From positions 1 to 37,462 of the forward strand of contig JAUNLF010000015.1 in the NCBI GenBank assembly GCA_030532405.1: a stretch of DNA of 37,462 nt. The letters are read 5' to 3'. The notes beneath the pieces were generated by a model. That model saw nothing but the letters and a program-made list of their open reading frames with translations. It did no database searches and was not told the origin of the DNA. The first letter of the stretch is position 1. Each line of letters starts with the position of its first letter. Positions 18,164 to 26,875 of this stretch are shown here, in pieces. The DNA comes from Actinomycetaceae bacterium (lineage in GTDB: Bacteria > Actinomycetota > Actinomycetes > Actinomycetales > Actinomycetaceae). Position numbers and translations under genes: made by a program.

Positions 18164-20219
18164 TAGCGTCTACTTTCTGCTGTTGTGCCTGGACGGCGGT
18201 GATCGCAACCGTGTTGATGATGTCTTCCACCAAAGCGCCGCGCGACAGGTCGTTGACGGGCTTATTTAGGCCCTGGAGGACGGGGCCAACCGCGACTGCG
18301 CCGGACGATCGTTGGACCGCCTTGTACGTGGTGTTACCCGTGTTCAGGTCGGGGAAGATGAATACGGTGGCCTTACCCGCGACCGGCGAGTCGGGGAGTT
18401 TCTTTGCGGCGACCGTGGGGTCAACTGAAGCGTCAAACTGGAGCGGGCCGTCAACTGAAAGCTCGGGCGCCTTTTGCTTGACTATTTCGGTGGCTTCGCG
18501 AACCTTGTCCACGTCCGGGCCGCTACCGGAGGTTCCGGTGGAGTAGGAGATCATGGCGACGCGCGGCTCCACACCAAACTGCTTGGCGGTTTCAGCAGAG
18601 GAGATCGCAATGTCAGCTAGTTCTTCGGCCGTGGGGTCAAGGTTTACAGCGCAGTCGCCGTAAACGTGGACGCGGTCCTTCATAAGCATTAGGAATACCG
18701 ACGACACGATCGATGTGCCGGGCTTCGTCTTAATCGTTTGGAACGACGGGACGATCGTGTGGGCGGTCGTGTGGGCCGCGCCGGAAACCATGCCGTCCGC
18801 ATCCCCCATGTGGACCATCATCGTGCCGAAGTAGGACACGTCCTGGACCTTCTCGCGGGCCTGCTCCAGGGTTACGCCCTTCTTTTCACGCAGGCGCGCA
18901 AACTCGGTGGCGTACTTTTCCAAAAGTTCAGGGTCGGTTGGGGACACGATCTGCGTCTCACCAAGGTTTACGTGCAGTTCCTTTGCACGCTCGCGGATGT
19001 CGTCCTCGTCGCCAATAAGGATTAGGTCGGCAACGCCGCGACGCACGATCGTGCCGGCTGCCTTCAAAATGCGGTCGTCGTCGGGTTCGGGCAGGACGAT
19101 GCGTTTGCGGTTCGAAGCGGCGAGTTCCAACAGGTCGGTTTGGAACATGAGCGGCGTGACGATCGGAACGTCCGGCGCGGCAAGGATTGCTTCCATCGCG
19201 CCCGGCGCAATGTTGTTACGAACGATTTCAACGGCGCGTTCCAGTTTGCGCGGCGTTTGTAGCGTGACCGGTCCGCGGGCGCGCGACGCCAGGTCAGCCG
19301 TTTCGAACGTGCCCGTATCAACGGTCATGATCGGCAGGTCGGGAACGAGTTTCTCAATTAGTTCCAGGACGCGTTTGGGTGTTTCAAATCCGCCGTTGAG
19401 GACGATGCCCGCCAGGTTGGGGGAGCCTTCGATTGCGTGGGCGGCCGCAACGGTCATGAGCAGTTCCGGGCGGTCGGCCGCGGCAATCACGATCTGTCCG
19501 TCGCGGAGGCGTTCAAGCACGTGCGTGGAGTTCATTCCGCAAACGAGGACGCTTTCGGCCTCACGCGTCAAGTTGAAACGCTCGCCCGAAATCATCTCGG
19601 CGCCCATCTTGTTCATGATGTCCACAACGCGCGGGGCGGTGAGCAGGGGCTCTTCGGGAATAACGTAGGTCGGGATCTTCTCGATCTTGTGGCGGTAATC
19701 GTTCAGTTGATCCTTCGGCGTGCGCGTAATGACGACGCCCGAAATGTTCGCGTACTCCTGACGCGCAGTGTTCACAGCGAGTCGGCCAGCGTCAATAATG
19801 TCCTGCGGCGTGCGGTCAATCGCCGACAAAACCACGGCCATGTGCGCCCCGATGTTCGCGGAGACTCGACAGTTGAACTCGAACTCGTCAAACCCAGCCA
19901 CGCCCTCAAAGTCGGATCCAGAAACGAGGACAACGTCAACGTTCTTCGCTAGCTTTCGATACGTGTTAACGATGCTTTCGAGGGCGGACTCGGGATCTGC
20001 AAGGTACTCCTCGTACGTGAGCGCCCCGACGGCCGGTGCGTTAATGAAACGGCCATCATTGAAAATGTTCAGCATCGCGTCAGTTGAACGGTCTCGCACG
20101 ATGGGGCGCAACAGGCCGACCGTCATACCCTTTTCATCAAAGAATGAAGCCAGGCCCACCGTGACCATTGGTTTGCCGGTCATTGGCTCCGGGGAGGCAA
20201 TAAACAAAGTACGCGCCAC
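18156..20219 (-). CDS. pta: phosphate acetyltransferase
   Basis: Converts acetyl-CoA and phosphate to acetyl phosphate. 687 residues, the long three-domain form: an N-terminal P-loop-like BioD/DRTGG-type half (starts ARTLFIASPEPMTGKP), a middle DRTGG region, and a C-terminal catalytic PTA domain from about residue 370 (RIVLPEPDDDRILKAAGTIV). The catalytic domain includes DADGMVSGAAHTTAHTIVPS and ISYSTGTSGSGPDVDKVREA. The GTG start is preceded by AAGGAG with a 6-nt spacer on the minus strand. It heads the pta-ackA-nadE operon. The upstream 300 bp contain an AT-rich stretch next to the gene that probably holds the promoter, though hexamers are not clear. Confidence 0.97.
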   Translation of the reverse strand: MARTLFIASPEPMTGKPMVTVGLASFFDEKGMTVGLLRPIVRDRSTDAMLNIFNDGRFINAPAVGALTYEEYLADPESALESIVNTYRKLAKNVDVVLVSGSDFEGVAGFDEFEFNCRVSANIGAHMAVVLSAIDRTPQDIIDAGRLAVNTARQEYANISGVVITRTPKDQLNDYRHKIEKIPTYVIPEEPLLTAPRVVDIMNKMGAEMISGERFNLTREAESVLVCGMNSTHVLERLRDGQIVIAAADRPELLMTVAAAHAIEGSPNLAGIVLNGGFETPKRVLELIEKLVPDLPIMTVDTGTFETADLASRARGPVTLQTPRKLERAVEIVRNNIAPGAMEAILAAPDVPIVTPLMFQTDLLELAASNRKRIVLPEPDDDRILKAAGTIVRRGVADLILIGDEDDIRERAKELHVNLGETQIVSPTDPELLEKYATEFARLREKKGVTLEQAREKVQDVSYFGTMMVHMGDADGMVSGAAHTTAHTIVPSFQTIKTKPGTSIVSSVFLMLMKDRVHVYGDCAVNLDPTAEELADIAISSAETAKQFGVEPRVAMISYSTGTSGSGPDVDKVREATEIVKQKAPELSVDGPLQFDASVDPTVAAKKLPDSPVAGKATVFIFPDLNTGNTTYKAVQRSSGAVAVGPVLQGLNKPVNDLSRGALVEDIINTVAITAVQAQQQKVDANE

Positions 20220-20373
20220 AACGAGCTCCTTAAAGGGGGAAGATCACCCATATACAACATTGTCCCTACTATCGTAGTGAAAAAAGTTCGCAAACGTTGA
20301 TTCGAAGTTGCGTCCGCTTAAAAGACTGTGCACTTTGACGGGGGCGAGGGCGGGGCGGCCGCGAGGGCGCGCC

Positions 20374-20483
20374 GGGCTTTGGTCCGCGGTGGCGGCCCGG
20401 TGGGTGCACGCGGGCGGGCCGGGCTTTCGTTCGCGCCAGCGGTAGGGCTTTGGTTCGCGCCGGCGGCCCGGTGGTTACACGCG
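20374..20483 (+). repeat. imperfect 39-bp duplication in the pta-exporter gap
   Basis: The 300-bp gap 20220-20519 holds no gene. Next to pta it is AT-rich; the middle is very GC-rich. Segment 20374-20412 recurs at 20445-20483 (offset 71 bp) with 34 of 39 positions equal by eye. Both share GGCGGCCCGGTGG exactly, and a third partial copy of GGGCTTTCGTTCGCG begins at 20421. Confidence 0.6.
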
Positions 20484-20500
20484 CGGTGCGCGTGAGGGTG

Positions 20501-20537
20501 TTCGACGCGGGCGGGCTGGGTGAGTAGACTTTCACGA
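20501..20537 (+). promoter_or_regulatory. promoter of the ABC exporter operon, leaderless
   Basis: TTCGAC (20501-20506), an 18-nt spacer, TAGACT (20525-20530), then 7 nt to GTG 20538. No ribosome site precedes this GTG. The -10 hexamer is identical to the one before guaB. Confidence 0.5.
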
Positions 20538-22583
20538 GTGCGCACCTTTGATTTCAACGAAAAGCATGCGCAGGCAAACATTGGGCTTGCGAAGAAGAAT
20601 TCGATCAAGCTACCGCCCATTGCGAACCAGCCTGGCCGGTGGCCCCAGTTCTTGCAACCTCCTTTGGGTAAGACACTGAATGTGCCGCCTGATCCTAAGG
20701 GTATTTTTCTTGAAATCTTGCGCAAGAATAAGGGGCTATTAGCTCTGGCGATACTTGTAACCAGCTTGTCGCAGTTGTCGTCAGCGTTGCTGGCGTGGGC
20801 GCTGGGGCTTCTTTTAGATTCGGGGCTTGATCGCGGTTTTGGCCCGCATTTGATTCAGCCGGTCTTGATTTTCGTAGGCCTCCTACTGGTCAGTACGGCA
20901 ACGACGGGCACGTATCAAATAGTTGAGATTGCGACCTGGCTTCAAGGGCAGGTTCGCAGTGCCCGCTTGGCGGGGCAGCATGTTGGAAACCGGCGCGGTA
21001 AGGCGCGGGTCGACATGGCGACGGGTGACATTATCGCCACGATCACGACGGACGCCGTCCACATTGGTGGGTTGATGTCATTCCTGCCCGACCTTATTGC
21101 GTCGGTCATTACCACTGTCGTGATCGCGTACCTGATGTTGTCCGTGTCCGTACCGCTCGGCCTCGTGGTTGTTATCGGTATGCCACTGGTTGTGTTGGCG
21201 CTCGCGTTTGTGATTAAGCCGCTTCAGCAGCGCCAGCAATCCCAGCGTGATGCTCAAGGCGACCTCACAAATATTGGAACCGACGTTGTAACCGGTCTGC
21301 GTGTGCTTCGCGGGATTGGCGGCGAGGACGTTTTTAACGAACGCTACAAAACGCTTTCGCAGGAGGCTCGCAGGCGCGGAGTTCGCACGGCACTGCCGCA
21401 GGCAGTTTTGAGTTCCGCATCGCAGGGACTGCCGCACGCGTTCGCACTGATGGTTGTCGCGATCGCGGCGTTCATGGTCTTGGACGGCAAGTTGACCGCC
21501 GGCGAAATGATCGCCTTTTACGGTCTGGCCGGCTATTTGATGCATCCGCTGTTCTCGATCGTGGGAGCCATGCAGTTTGGAACCCGGGCATGGGTTGGCC
21601 TGCGAAAAGTCGCGCGTGTTAAAAGCCTCGAATCAACCGTTTCCGATGAGCGCATGCAAAGCGATACTCGCATTAATGCGTCCGAGGGCGTGCCGGCTGA
21701 TGTTGTTGTAAATGCCAGCGGGAATGCCGATGACACTGCTGCCGCTGGCGGTACGTCCCCGCAGGCGGATCTATACCGGGGGTCGCTGCGCGATGGGCAA
21801 ACCGGAGTGGAGTTCAAAGCCGGTGTGATCACCGCGCTTGTAGCCGCTGATCCGGACAAAACCGCGCAGCTAGCTACACGCCTGTCCCGCGTTGATGACG
21901 CCGACCAGGTCTTTATCGGCGAGGTCGACCTTCGCACCCGCCCAATCGACGAGGTTCGCGACCACATCGTGCTGGCGTCCTCCGACGATCACCTGTTCAA
22001 CGGAACCCTGCGCGACAACCTGCTGGCGGGCCGCGCAGACCTGCACGCGCCGCTCACCATTTCGAACGCGATCTTTGAGACATACCTGAACAACCGCGTG
22101 CGCGAAGAACGCCCTCTTTTGAAAATTGAAGGACATCCCGAGGACGACCGCCTGCTTGCAGCAATGCGCACAGCTGACGCGCAAGACGTGCTGGACTCGA
22201 CACCTGGCGGGCTGGACGGCATTGTCGCAGAGAAGGGGCGCACGCTTTCAGGCGGGCAACGTCAGCGCGTCGCGTTGGCCAGGGCCCTTGCAACCGAGGC
22301 CGACGTCGTTATTGCGATCGAGCCAACGTCCGCGGTGGACTCCCACACGGAATCACGCATCGCGCACCACCTGCGCGCAAACCGCTCGGGCCGAACAACA
22401 ATTTTAGTAACCGCGTCCCCACTGGTTCTGGACCAGTGCGACGAGGTCGTGCTGATTGACGACGAAGGGCGCGAAGTCGCTCGCGGCACGCACGCCGGCC
22501 TGCTCGCGCAGGCTGAACAAGGTGATGCGGGCGGCCTGGAGTATCAGCGAATCGTGCAACGAGTTATGGGAGGTGACCAGTGA
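20538..22583 (+). CDS. ABC exporter half-transporter with degenerate ATP site
   Basis: A fused membrane-plus-ATPase exporter subunit, about 681 residues. A 55-residue basic cytoplasmic extension precedes six membrane helices (about 60-330), then a nucleotide-binding domain from about 400. The ATPase is unusual: the Walker A position reads VAADPDKTAQL instead of a GxxGxGKST loop, Walker B reads VVIAIEPTS without its Asp, and the H-loop His is absent (LVTASPLVL). The signature LSGGQRQR near residue 568 is perfect. An insert of about 40 residues, rich in Asp, Ala and Gly, lies before the ATPase. It must work with the next gene, which it overlaps by 4 bp. The start GTG 20538 is set by the upstream -10. 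The substrate is unknown. Confidence 0.9.
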   Translation: MRTFDFNEKHAQANIGLAKKNSIKLPPIANQPGRWPQFLQPPLGKTLNVPPDPKGIFLEILRKNKGLLALAILVTSLSQLSSALLAWALGLLLDSGLDRGFGPHLIQPVLIFVGLLLVSTATTGTYQIVEIATWLQGQVRSARLAGQHVGNRRGKARVDMATGDIIATITTDAVHIGGLMSFLPDLIASVITTVVIAYLMLSVSVPLGLVVVIGMPLVVLALAFVIKPLQQRQQSQRDAQGDLTNIGTDVVTGLRVLRGIGGEDVFNERYKTLSQEARRRGVRTALPQAVLSSASQGLPHAFALMVVAIAAFMVLDGKLTAGEMIAFYGLAGYLMHPLFSIVGAMQFGTRAWVGLRKVARVKSLESTVSDERMQSDTRINASEGVPADVVVNASGNADDTAAAGGTSPQADLYRGSLRDGQTGVEFKAGVITALVAADPDKTAQLATRLSRVDDADQVFIGEVDLRTRPIDEVRDHIVLASSDDHLFNGTLRDNLLAGRADLHAPLTISNAIFETYLNNRVREERPLLKIEGHPEDDRLLAAMRTADAQDVLDSTPGGLDGIVAEKGRTLSGGQRQRVALARALATEADVVIAIEPTSAVDSHTESRIAHHLRANRSGRTTILVTASPLVLDQCDEVVLIDDEGREVARGTHAGLLAQAEQGDAGGLEYQRIVQRVMGGDQ

Positions 22584-24313
22584 AACTTCCCATCGCCGGA
22601 AGGCAACAGATCATCACAAAGTTTTGGGCCGCGCTAAGGCGCTTTCCGAAACTGCTGGCGGGAATCTTGGTTTTTCAGATTCTGTCCGCCCTCGCAATGG
22701 TGTTGACGCCGTGGCTGATAGGCCGCCTGATCGACTTGATTTCGGGCGGCACAACCCGCGATATTGTGACGCAATACCTGATCGGTATCGGCGTGCTTGT
22801 GTTGGCGCAGTTCGTGCTCACGTTCCTCGGCGAGTACTTCTCGAGAGTATTTGGACAAGCCGTATTCGCGCAGCTTCGCGAAGACCTGGTCCACTCCGTT
22901 ACGCACATGCCCCTGTCAGTTGTTGAATCCGCGGGAACAGGCGACCTGATTGGCCGCACGACCCACGACATTGATCGCATTCAAGACCTCGTGCAGCGCG
23001 GTATCGCGCGAATCATCGTCATCGGTTTCACCGCGATCGCAACGTACGCGGCCGCGTTCCTGGTGGCGCCCGCCCTCGCGGTGCTACTACTCGCGCCGCT
23101 GATTCCGATGCTGATCGTTTTGCGCTGGTACTTGCACCGCGCGGTCCCGGCGTATCAGGCTCAGTCAGCCCAGTGGGCAAACCTGTCGGGCGTGGCAACA
23201 GAGACGGTTGAGCAGTACTCCACCGTTGACGCCCTCAATATGCGTCGCATTCGAAACCACGTGATGGACGTGGTGCTCACGCAGATTTGGCGGGTCGAGC
23301 GTTACGCCGCGTTCCTGCGTATCTTCTTGCTGGGTGGAATCATCTTCTTCTTGCAAACCCCGGCGCTACTGGTCGCGTTCGCGGGCGCGTGGGCAATCCC
23401 GGCGGGCTACGCCACTTTGGGTGCGGTCACAACCGTTGCGCTGTACGGCGTGCAGATTTCGCGGCCGCTTGGCGAGCTTTCCTTCTGGATCGACATCGTG
23501 CAGTCTGCGGCGACGTCACTGGCGCGTATTTTTGGCGTTGATGAGGTCGAGCCGGACCGCGTAACGTCAATGCGCAAACCCACCTCGGATGCGATCTCCG
23601 CGTCGGGCGTAACCTACGAGTACCGCGCGGGCCACCCCGTGCTACACGGTGTTGACTTGGACCTTCGGCCCGGGGAGACCCTCGCGATCGTGGGGCCATC
23701 GGGCGCGGGCAAGTCGACGCTGGGCAGGATGATCGCTGGCATTCACCCGCCTACCTCCGGCGCCGTGACCGTTGGGGGAGTGCCCCTGGTGGAGCTAAGC
23801 GAAGAGGAGCTACACCGCAACGTTTCGCTGGTCACGCAGGAGCACCACGTGTTTGTTGGCACGATTGCGGACAACCTGCGTCTTGCGAAAGCTGACGCCA
23901 CCGAAGAACAGATGTGGGAGGTTTTGGAAAGCCTCGGCGCGGCGCAGTGGGTCCGCGGCCTGCACGACGGCATTAACGCGAAGGTCGGGTCTGGCGCACT
24001 AACACTGAGTCCGGCGCAGGCGCAGCAACTCGCCTTGGCCCGCATCGTCCTCATGAACCCGCATACGCTGATTTTGGATGAGGCGACCTCACTCATGGAT
24101 CCAACAGCTGCGCGCGCTTTGGAAAGGTCGCTCGGCAAGGCGTTGCAGGGGCGCACGGTTGTTGCGATCGCGCACCGGCTCTACACCGCGCACGACGCGG
24201 ACCGGGTGGCCGTCATGGTGGACGGGCGCATCGTGGAGCTAGGCACCCACGATGAACTGGTTGCCCTGGGCGGCGAATACGCCTCCTTGTGGAACGCCTG
24301 GCAGCACGAGTGA
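22580..24313 (+). CDS. ABC exporter half-transporter, catalytically complete partner
   Basis: The second half of a heterodimeric exporter, 577 residues. Six membrane helices (about 20-310) are followed by a nucleotide-binding domain. It has a full Walker A (GPSGAGKST, near residue 371), Q-loop (VTQEHHVF), Walker B with catalytic Glu (LILDEATSLMD) and H-loop (AIAHRLYT). Its signature is altered: LSPAQAQQ near residue 475 instead of LSGGQ. With its partner this gives one good composite ATP site (this Walker A/B with the partner's LSGGQ) and one fully dead site. The GTG start lies in the stop of the upstream gene. Peptide, lipid or drug export are all possible. Confidence 0.92.
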   Translation: MKLPIAGRQQIITKFWAALRRFPKLLAGILVFQILSALAMVLTPWLIGRLIDLISGGTTRDIVTQYLIGIGVLVLAQFVLTFLGEYFSRVFGQAVFAQLREDLVHSVTHMPLSVVESAGTGDLIGRTTHDIDRIQDLVQRGIARIIVIGFTAIATYAAAFLVAPALAVLLLAPLIPMLIVLRWYLHRAVPAYQAQSAQWANLSGVATETVEQYSTVDALNMRRIRNHVMDVVLTQIWRVERYAAFLRIFLLGGIIFFLQTPALLVAFAGAWAIPAGYATLGAVTTVALYGVQISRPLGELSFWIDIVQSAATSLARIFGVDEVEPDRVTSMRKPTSDAISASGVTYEYRAGHPVLHGVDLDLRPGETLAIVGPSGAGKSTLGRMIAGIHPPTSGAVTVGGVPLVELSEEELHRNVSLVTQEHHVFVGTIADNLRLAKADATEEQMWEVLESLGAAQWVRGLHDGINAKVGSGALTLSPAQAQQLALARIVLMNPHTLILDEATSLMDPTAARALERSLGKALQGRTVVAIAHRLYTAHDADRVAVMVDGRIVELGTHDELVALGGEYASLWNAWQHE

Positions 24314-24336
24314 GGATCCGCTTTTAGATAGAACAA

Positions 24337-24367
24337 TGCCGGCAGTCGGGATTCCCGCCTGCCGGCA
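24337..24367. terminator. bidirectional terminator between convergent genes
   Basis: TGCCGGCAG (24337-24345) pairs with CTGCCGGCA (24359-24367). A second inner stem, CGGG/CCCG, closes on the loop ATT. It separates the exporter operon (+) from the kinase gene (-). Confidence 0.8.
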
Positions 24368-24388
24368 AAGACTTTGTGGCCGTGTAGT

Positions 24389-25333
24389 TTACGGCTGTCG
24401 AGCTAGGTCCGCCGCGCCGATCAGACCGGCCGGCACGCCAAGTTCTGCAAGCGTAATATCGGCAACCTTGCGGTACAGACGTGCGGTGACGTTCTTTTCG
24501 AAGGCTCGCGCGACGGGTTCGCGCAGGATTTCACCCGCGGATGCGACGCCACCGGCCAGAACGATCATTTCGGGATCGAGGATCGCGGTGAGGTCAGCCA
24601 GGCCTCGGCCCACCCAGGTGGCGACGGTTTCGATGACGTCTAGCGCGATGGGGTCGCCCTCTTGCGCTGCTTGGGTGACCATTTGCCCCGTGATCTTTTG
24701 AGCATCGCCGCCCGCAAGTTCAAGCAGTCGCACAGCGGATGCGGGTGCAACGGTCGCGATTTCGCGGGCTTCGTGAACGAGGGCGGTGCCGGAGCCGTAA
24801 CGCTCCCAGCAGCCGCGCAGGCCGCAACCGCAGCGGCGTCCACCTGCCTTGACTTGCATGTGTCCGACCTCGCCGGCGAATCCCTGGAAACCACGTACCA
24901 GGCGGTTGTCCACGATGATTCCACCACCAATGCCGGTGCCGAGCGTGATGACGATTGCGTTCTTCACGTCGCGGGCGGCGCCGAAGCGGAACTCGCCCCA
25001 CGCGGCCGCGTTCGCGTCATTTTCGACGACGGTTTGCAGGCCGGTTGCGCGCTGGATTTTCTCTGCGAGGGGCTCGTTCCTCCACGCGAGGTTCGGCGCG
25101 TAGACAACGGATGAGCGCTGCGCGTCGCAGAATCCTGCCGCGCCGATGCCGACTGCGGCGACTTCTTCGCCCTCCCTCAGTTGGGTAACGAGGCCTGCGA
25201 TGGCGTCCGCGGTTGCGTCGACAAGGTGTGCGGGGGTTTCCCGGCGGGCTGTGCGAAGTACCTTGCCTTCTTCATCGACGAGGCCGGCCGCGATCTTTGT
25301 GCCGCCTACGTCTACACCGATCGTGAGACTCAC
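24389..25333 (-). CDS. glk: ROK family glucokinase
   Basis: Phosphorylates glucose with ATP in the cytoplasm. 314 residues. ROK features in order: phosphate loop IGVDVGGTKIAAG at residues 5-17, ENDANAAAWGE near 109 with the catalytic Asp, GTGIGGGII near 142, the GEVGHMQV segment near 164, and the zinc site CGCGLRGCWE near 178-187. The arrangement resembles actinobacterial GlkA. The GTG start lies 4 bp behind the sugar-porter stop, and its AAGGAG site lies inside the last codons of that gene, so translation is coupled. The partner transporter supports a hexose substrate; N-acetylmannosamine kinase is a less likely alternative. Confidence 0.85.
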   Translation of the reverse strand: MSLTIGVDVGGTKIAAGLVDEEGKVLRTARRETPAHLVDATADAIAGLVTQLREGEEVAAVGIGAAGFCDAQRSSVVYAPNLAWRNEPLAEKIQRATGLQTVVENDANAAAWGEFRFGAARDVKNAIVITLGTGIGGGIIVDNRLVRGFQGFAGEVGHMQVKAGGRRCGCGLRGCWERYGSGTALVHEAREIATVAPASAVRLLELAGGDAQKITGQMVTQAAQEGDPIALDVIETVATWVGRGLADLTAILDPEMIVLAGGVASAGEILREPVARAFEKNVTARLYRKVADITLAELGVPAGLIGAADLARQP

Positions 25334-25337
25334 TTAT

Positions 25338-26750
25338 TTACTCCTTCATATCTTCTAGCTCGATGCCCTTGGTCTCTGAAACGTAGCGAAGTACGAAGAA
25401 CAGGGATAGTAGGGCAAAGCCTGCATATAAACCGTATGCCACCGCGAGGCTGAAATCAGCCAACATGGGGAACGTTTGTGTAACTGCAAAGTTGGCGAAC
25501 CATTGTGCAAATCCTGCGATTGCGAGGGCGGAGAAGCGGATCTGGTTGGGGAACATTTCGCCGAGCATCACCCACATGACTGGACCCCAGGAAACTCCGA
25601 AGAATACTACGAACAGGTTTGCGGCTACGAGGGCGATTGGGCCCGAGGCGCCTTCCAGTACGGGTCCGGTTTCGGTGACGGTTGCGGATGCGAATACGAC
25701 TGCCATGGTGCCAAGTGTTACCGCCATGCCGCCGGAGCCGACCAGCAGGAGCGGGCGGCGCCCTACCTTATCTACGAGGAGGATCGCGGCGATCGTAACG
25801 GTCACGTTAACTGTTGCGGAGATTAGAGAGAACACGAATGAGGCGTCTTCGGAGAAGCCGACGGATTGCCACAGGGTGTTGGAGTAGTAGAACACTACGT
25901 TGATGCCGACGAACTGTTGGAAGACGGCGAGCGCGATACCTACCCAGACGATGGGCTTCAGGCCAAACGAGGAGCCTCGCAGGTCTTTGAAGGAGGGACG
26001 GTTGTCGCGGTTGAGGCTGTCGCGAATGCGGGCGACGGATTCGTCGAGTTCTTCTGCGCCGAGGACGCGGGTGAGGACTGCGCGGGCTTCGTCAATGCGG
26101 CCGGTGCCGATGAGGTGGCGCGGGGATTCGGGGATGAGGTAGGCGCCGAGCAAGTACAAGACTGCTGGAATGACTTCGGCGAGTAGCATCCAACGCCATG
26201 CGCCTGCGCCAAACCAGAGGGGTTCTGCGGATCCGCCAGCGAGGTCGGCGAGGATCTTGTTTACAAGCTGTGAAAGGAAGATGCCGACGACGATTGCGAA
26301 CTGTTGCAGCGACCCGAGGCGGCCGCGCAGGTGGGAGGGTGCGATTTCTGCAATGTATGCGGGCGCGATAATGGATGCCACACCCATGCCGACGCCGCCG
26401 ATGATTCGGAAGATGATTAGCGAGTAGATTTCGGGTGCCAGGCCCGATCCGAGTGCGGAGACTAAGAATAGGACTGCGGCAATCTTCATGACCGCTGTGC
26501 GGCCGATTTTGTCTGCTACGGAACCGCCGAAGAATGCGCCAACTGCCGCGCCAATCAGGGCGGAGGCGACCGCGAATCCGAGCGGGCCCGGGCCGACTTC
26601 GAACTGGTGTCGAATGGCTTCGGTTGCGCCGTTGATTACCGCTGAGTCGTAGCCAAATAGGAAGCCGGCCAGTGCGGCGATGGAGGAGATCAAAATTACT
26701 GGTTTATTGCTGTGTGAAGCATTTCTTATTTGGGATGTGCTCGTGCTCAT
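25338..26750 (-). CDS. sugar porter family MFS transporter (hexose/H+ symporter type)
   Basis: A 470-residue, 12-helix sugar importer. Sugar-porter signatures are present: the GFLFGYDSAVINGA motif in helix 1, GGVGMGVASIIAPAYIAEIAPSHLRG around residues 120-140, PESPRHLIGTGR before the central loop near residue 213, and the QQFVGINVVFYYSN motif in helix 7 near residue 283. The ending YVSETKG is the usual family C-terminus. AAGAGG precedes the ATG. It forms a two-gene operon with the ROK kinase, implying uptake of free hexose followed by phosphorylation. Promoter and operator are described separately. Confidence 0.92.
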   Translation of the reverse strand: MSTSTSQIRNASHSNKPVILISSIAALAGFLFGYDSAVINGATEAIRHQFEVGPGPLGFAVASALIGAAVGAFFGGSVADKIGRTAVMKIAAVLFLVSALGSGLAPEIYSLIIFRIIGGVGMGVASIIAPAYIAEIAPSHLRGRLGSLQQFAIVVGIFLSQLVNKILADLAGGSAEPLWFGAGAWRWMLLAEVIPAVLYLLGAYLIPESPRHLIGTGRIDEARAVLTRVLGAEELDESVARIRDSLNRDNRPSFKDLRGSSFGLKPIVWVGIALAVFQQFVGINVVFYYSNTLWQSVGFSEDASFVFSLISATVNVTVTIAAILLVDKVGRRPLLLVGSGGMAVTLGTMAVVFASATVTETGPVLEGASGPIALVAANLFVVFFGVSWGPVMWVMLGEMFPNQIRFSALAIAGFAQWFANFAVTQTFPMLADFSLAVAYGLYAGFALLSLFFVLRYVSETKGIELEDMKE

Positions 26751-26765
26751 CGTTAAGCCTCTTTC

Positions 26766-26826
26766 GTTTAGCGACCCTCCGTTGGATCGTTAAACTAATG
26801 AAATCAAAAAAAGGGAAAGCCGTCAA
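26766..26826 (-). promoter_or_regulatory. sugar porter promoter with overlapping inverted-repeat operator
   Basis: On the minus strand TTGACG (26826-26821) and TTTCAT (26803-26798) are spaced by 17 nt. Just downstream, covering the expected start of transcription, is the inverted repeat GTTTAACGA-N12-TCGCTAAAC (26795-26766; 8 of 9 positions match). The ATCGTTAA core recurs near the start codon. The position suits a repressor, plausibly the ROK regulator encoded next door. Confidence 0.55.
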
Positions 26827-26875
26827 GTAATGAACACTATAAATAACTATGGCGTGGATCACAAAGAGAGTTGTT

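Noticed and set aside
20220-20519. Small RNA or riboswitch in the pta-exporter gap
   Set aside because: GC-rich repeats fold easily, but no known riboswitch core or promoter-terminator pair is visible.
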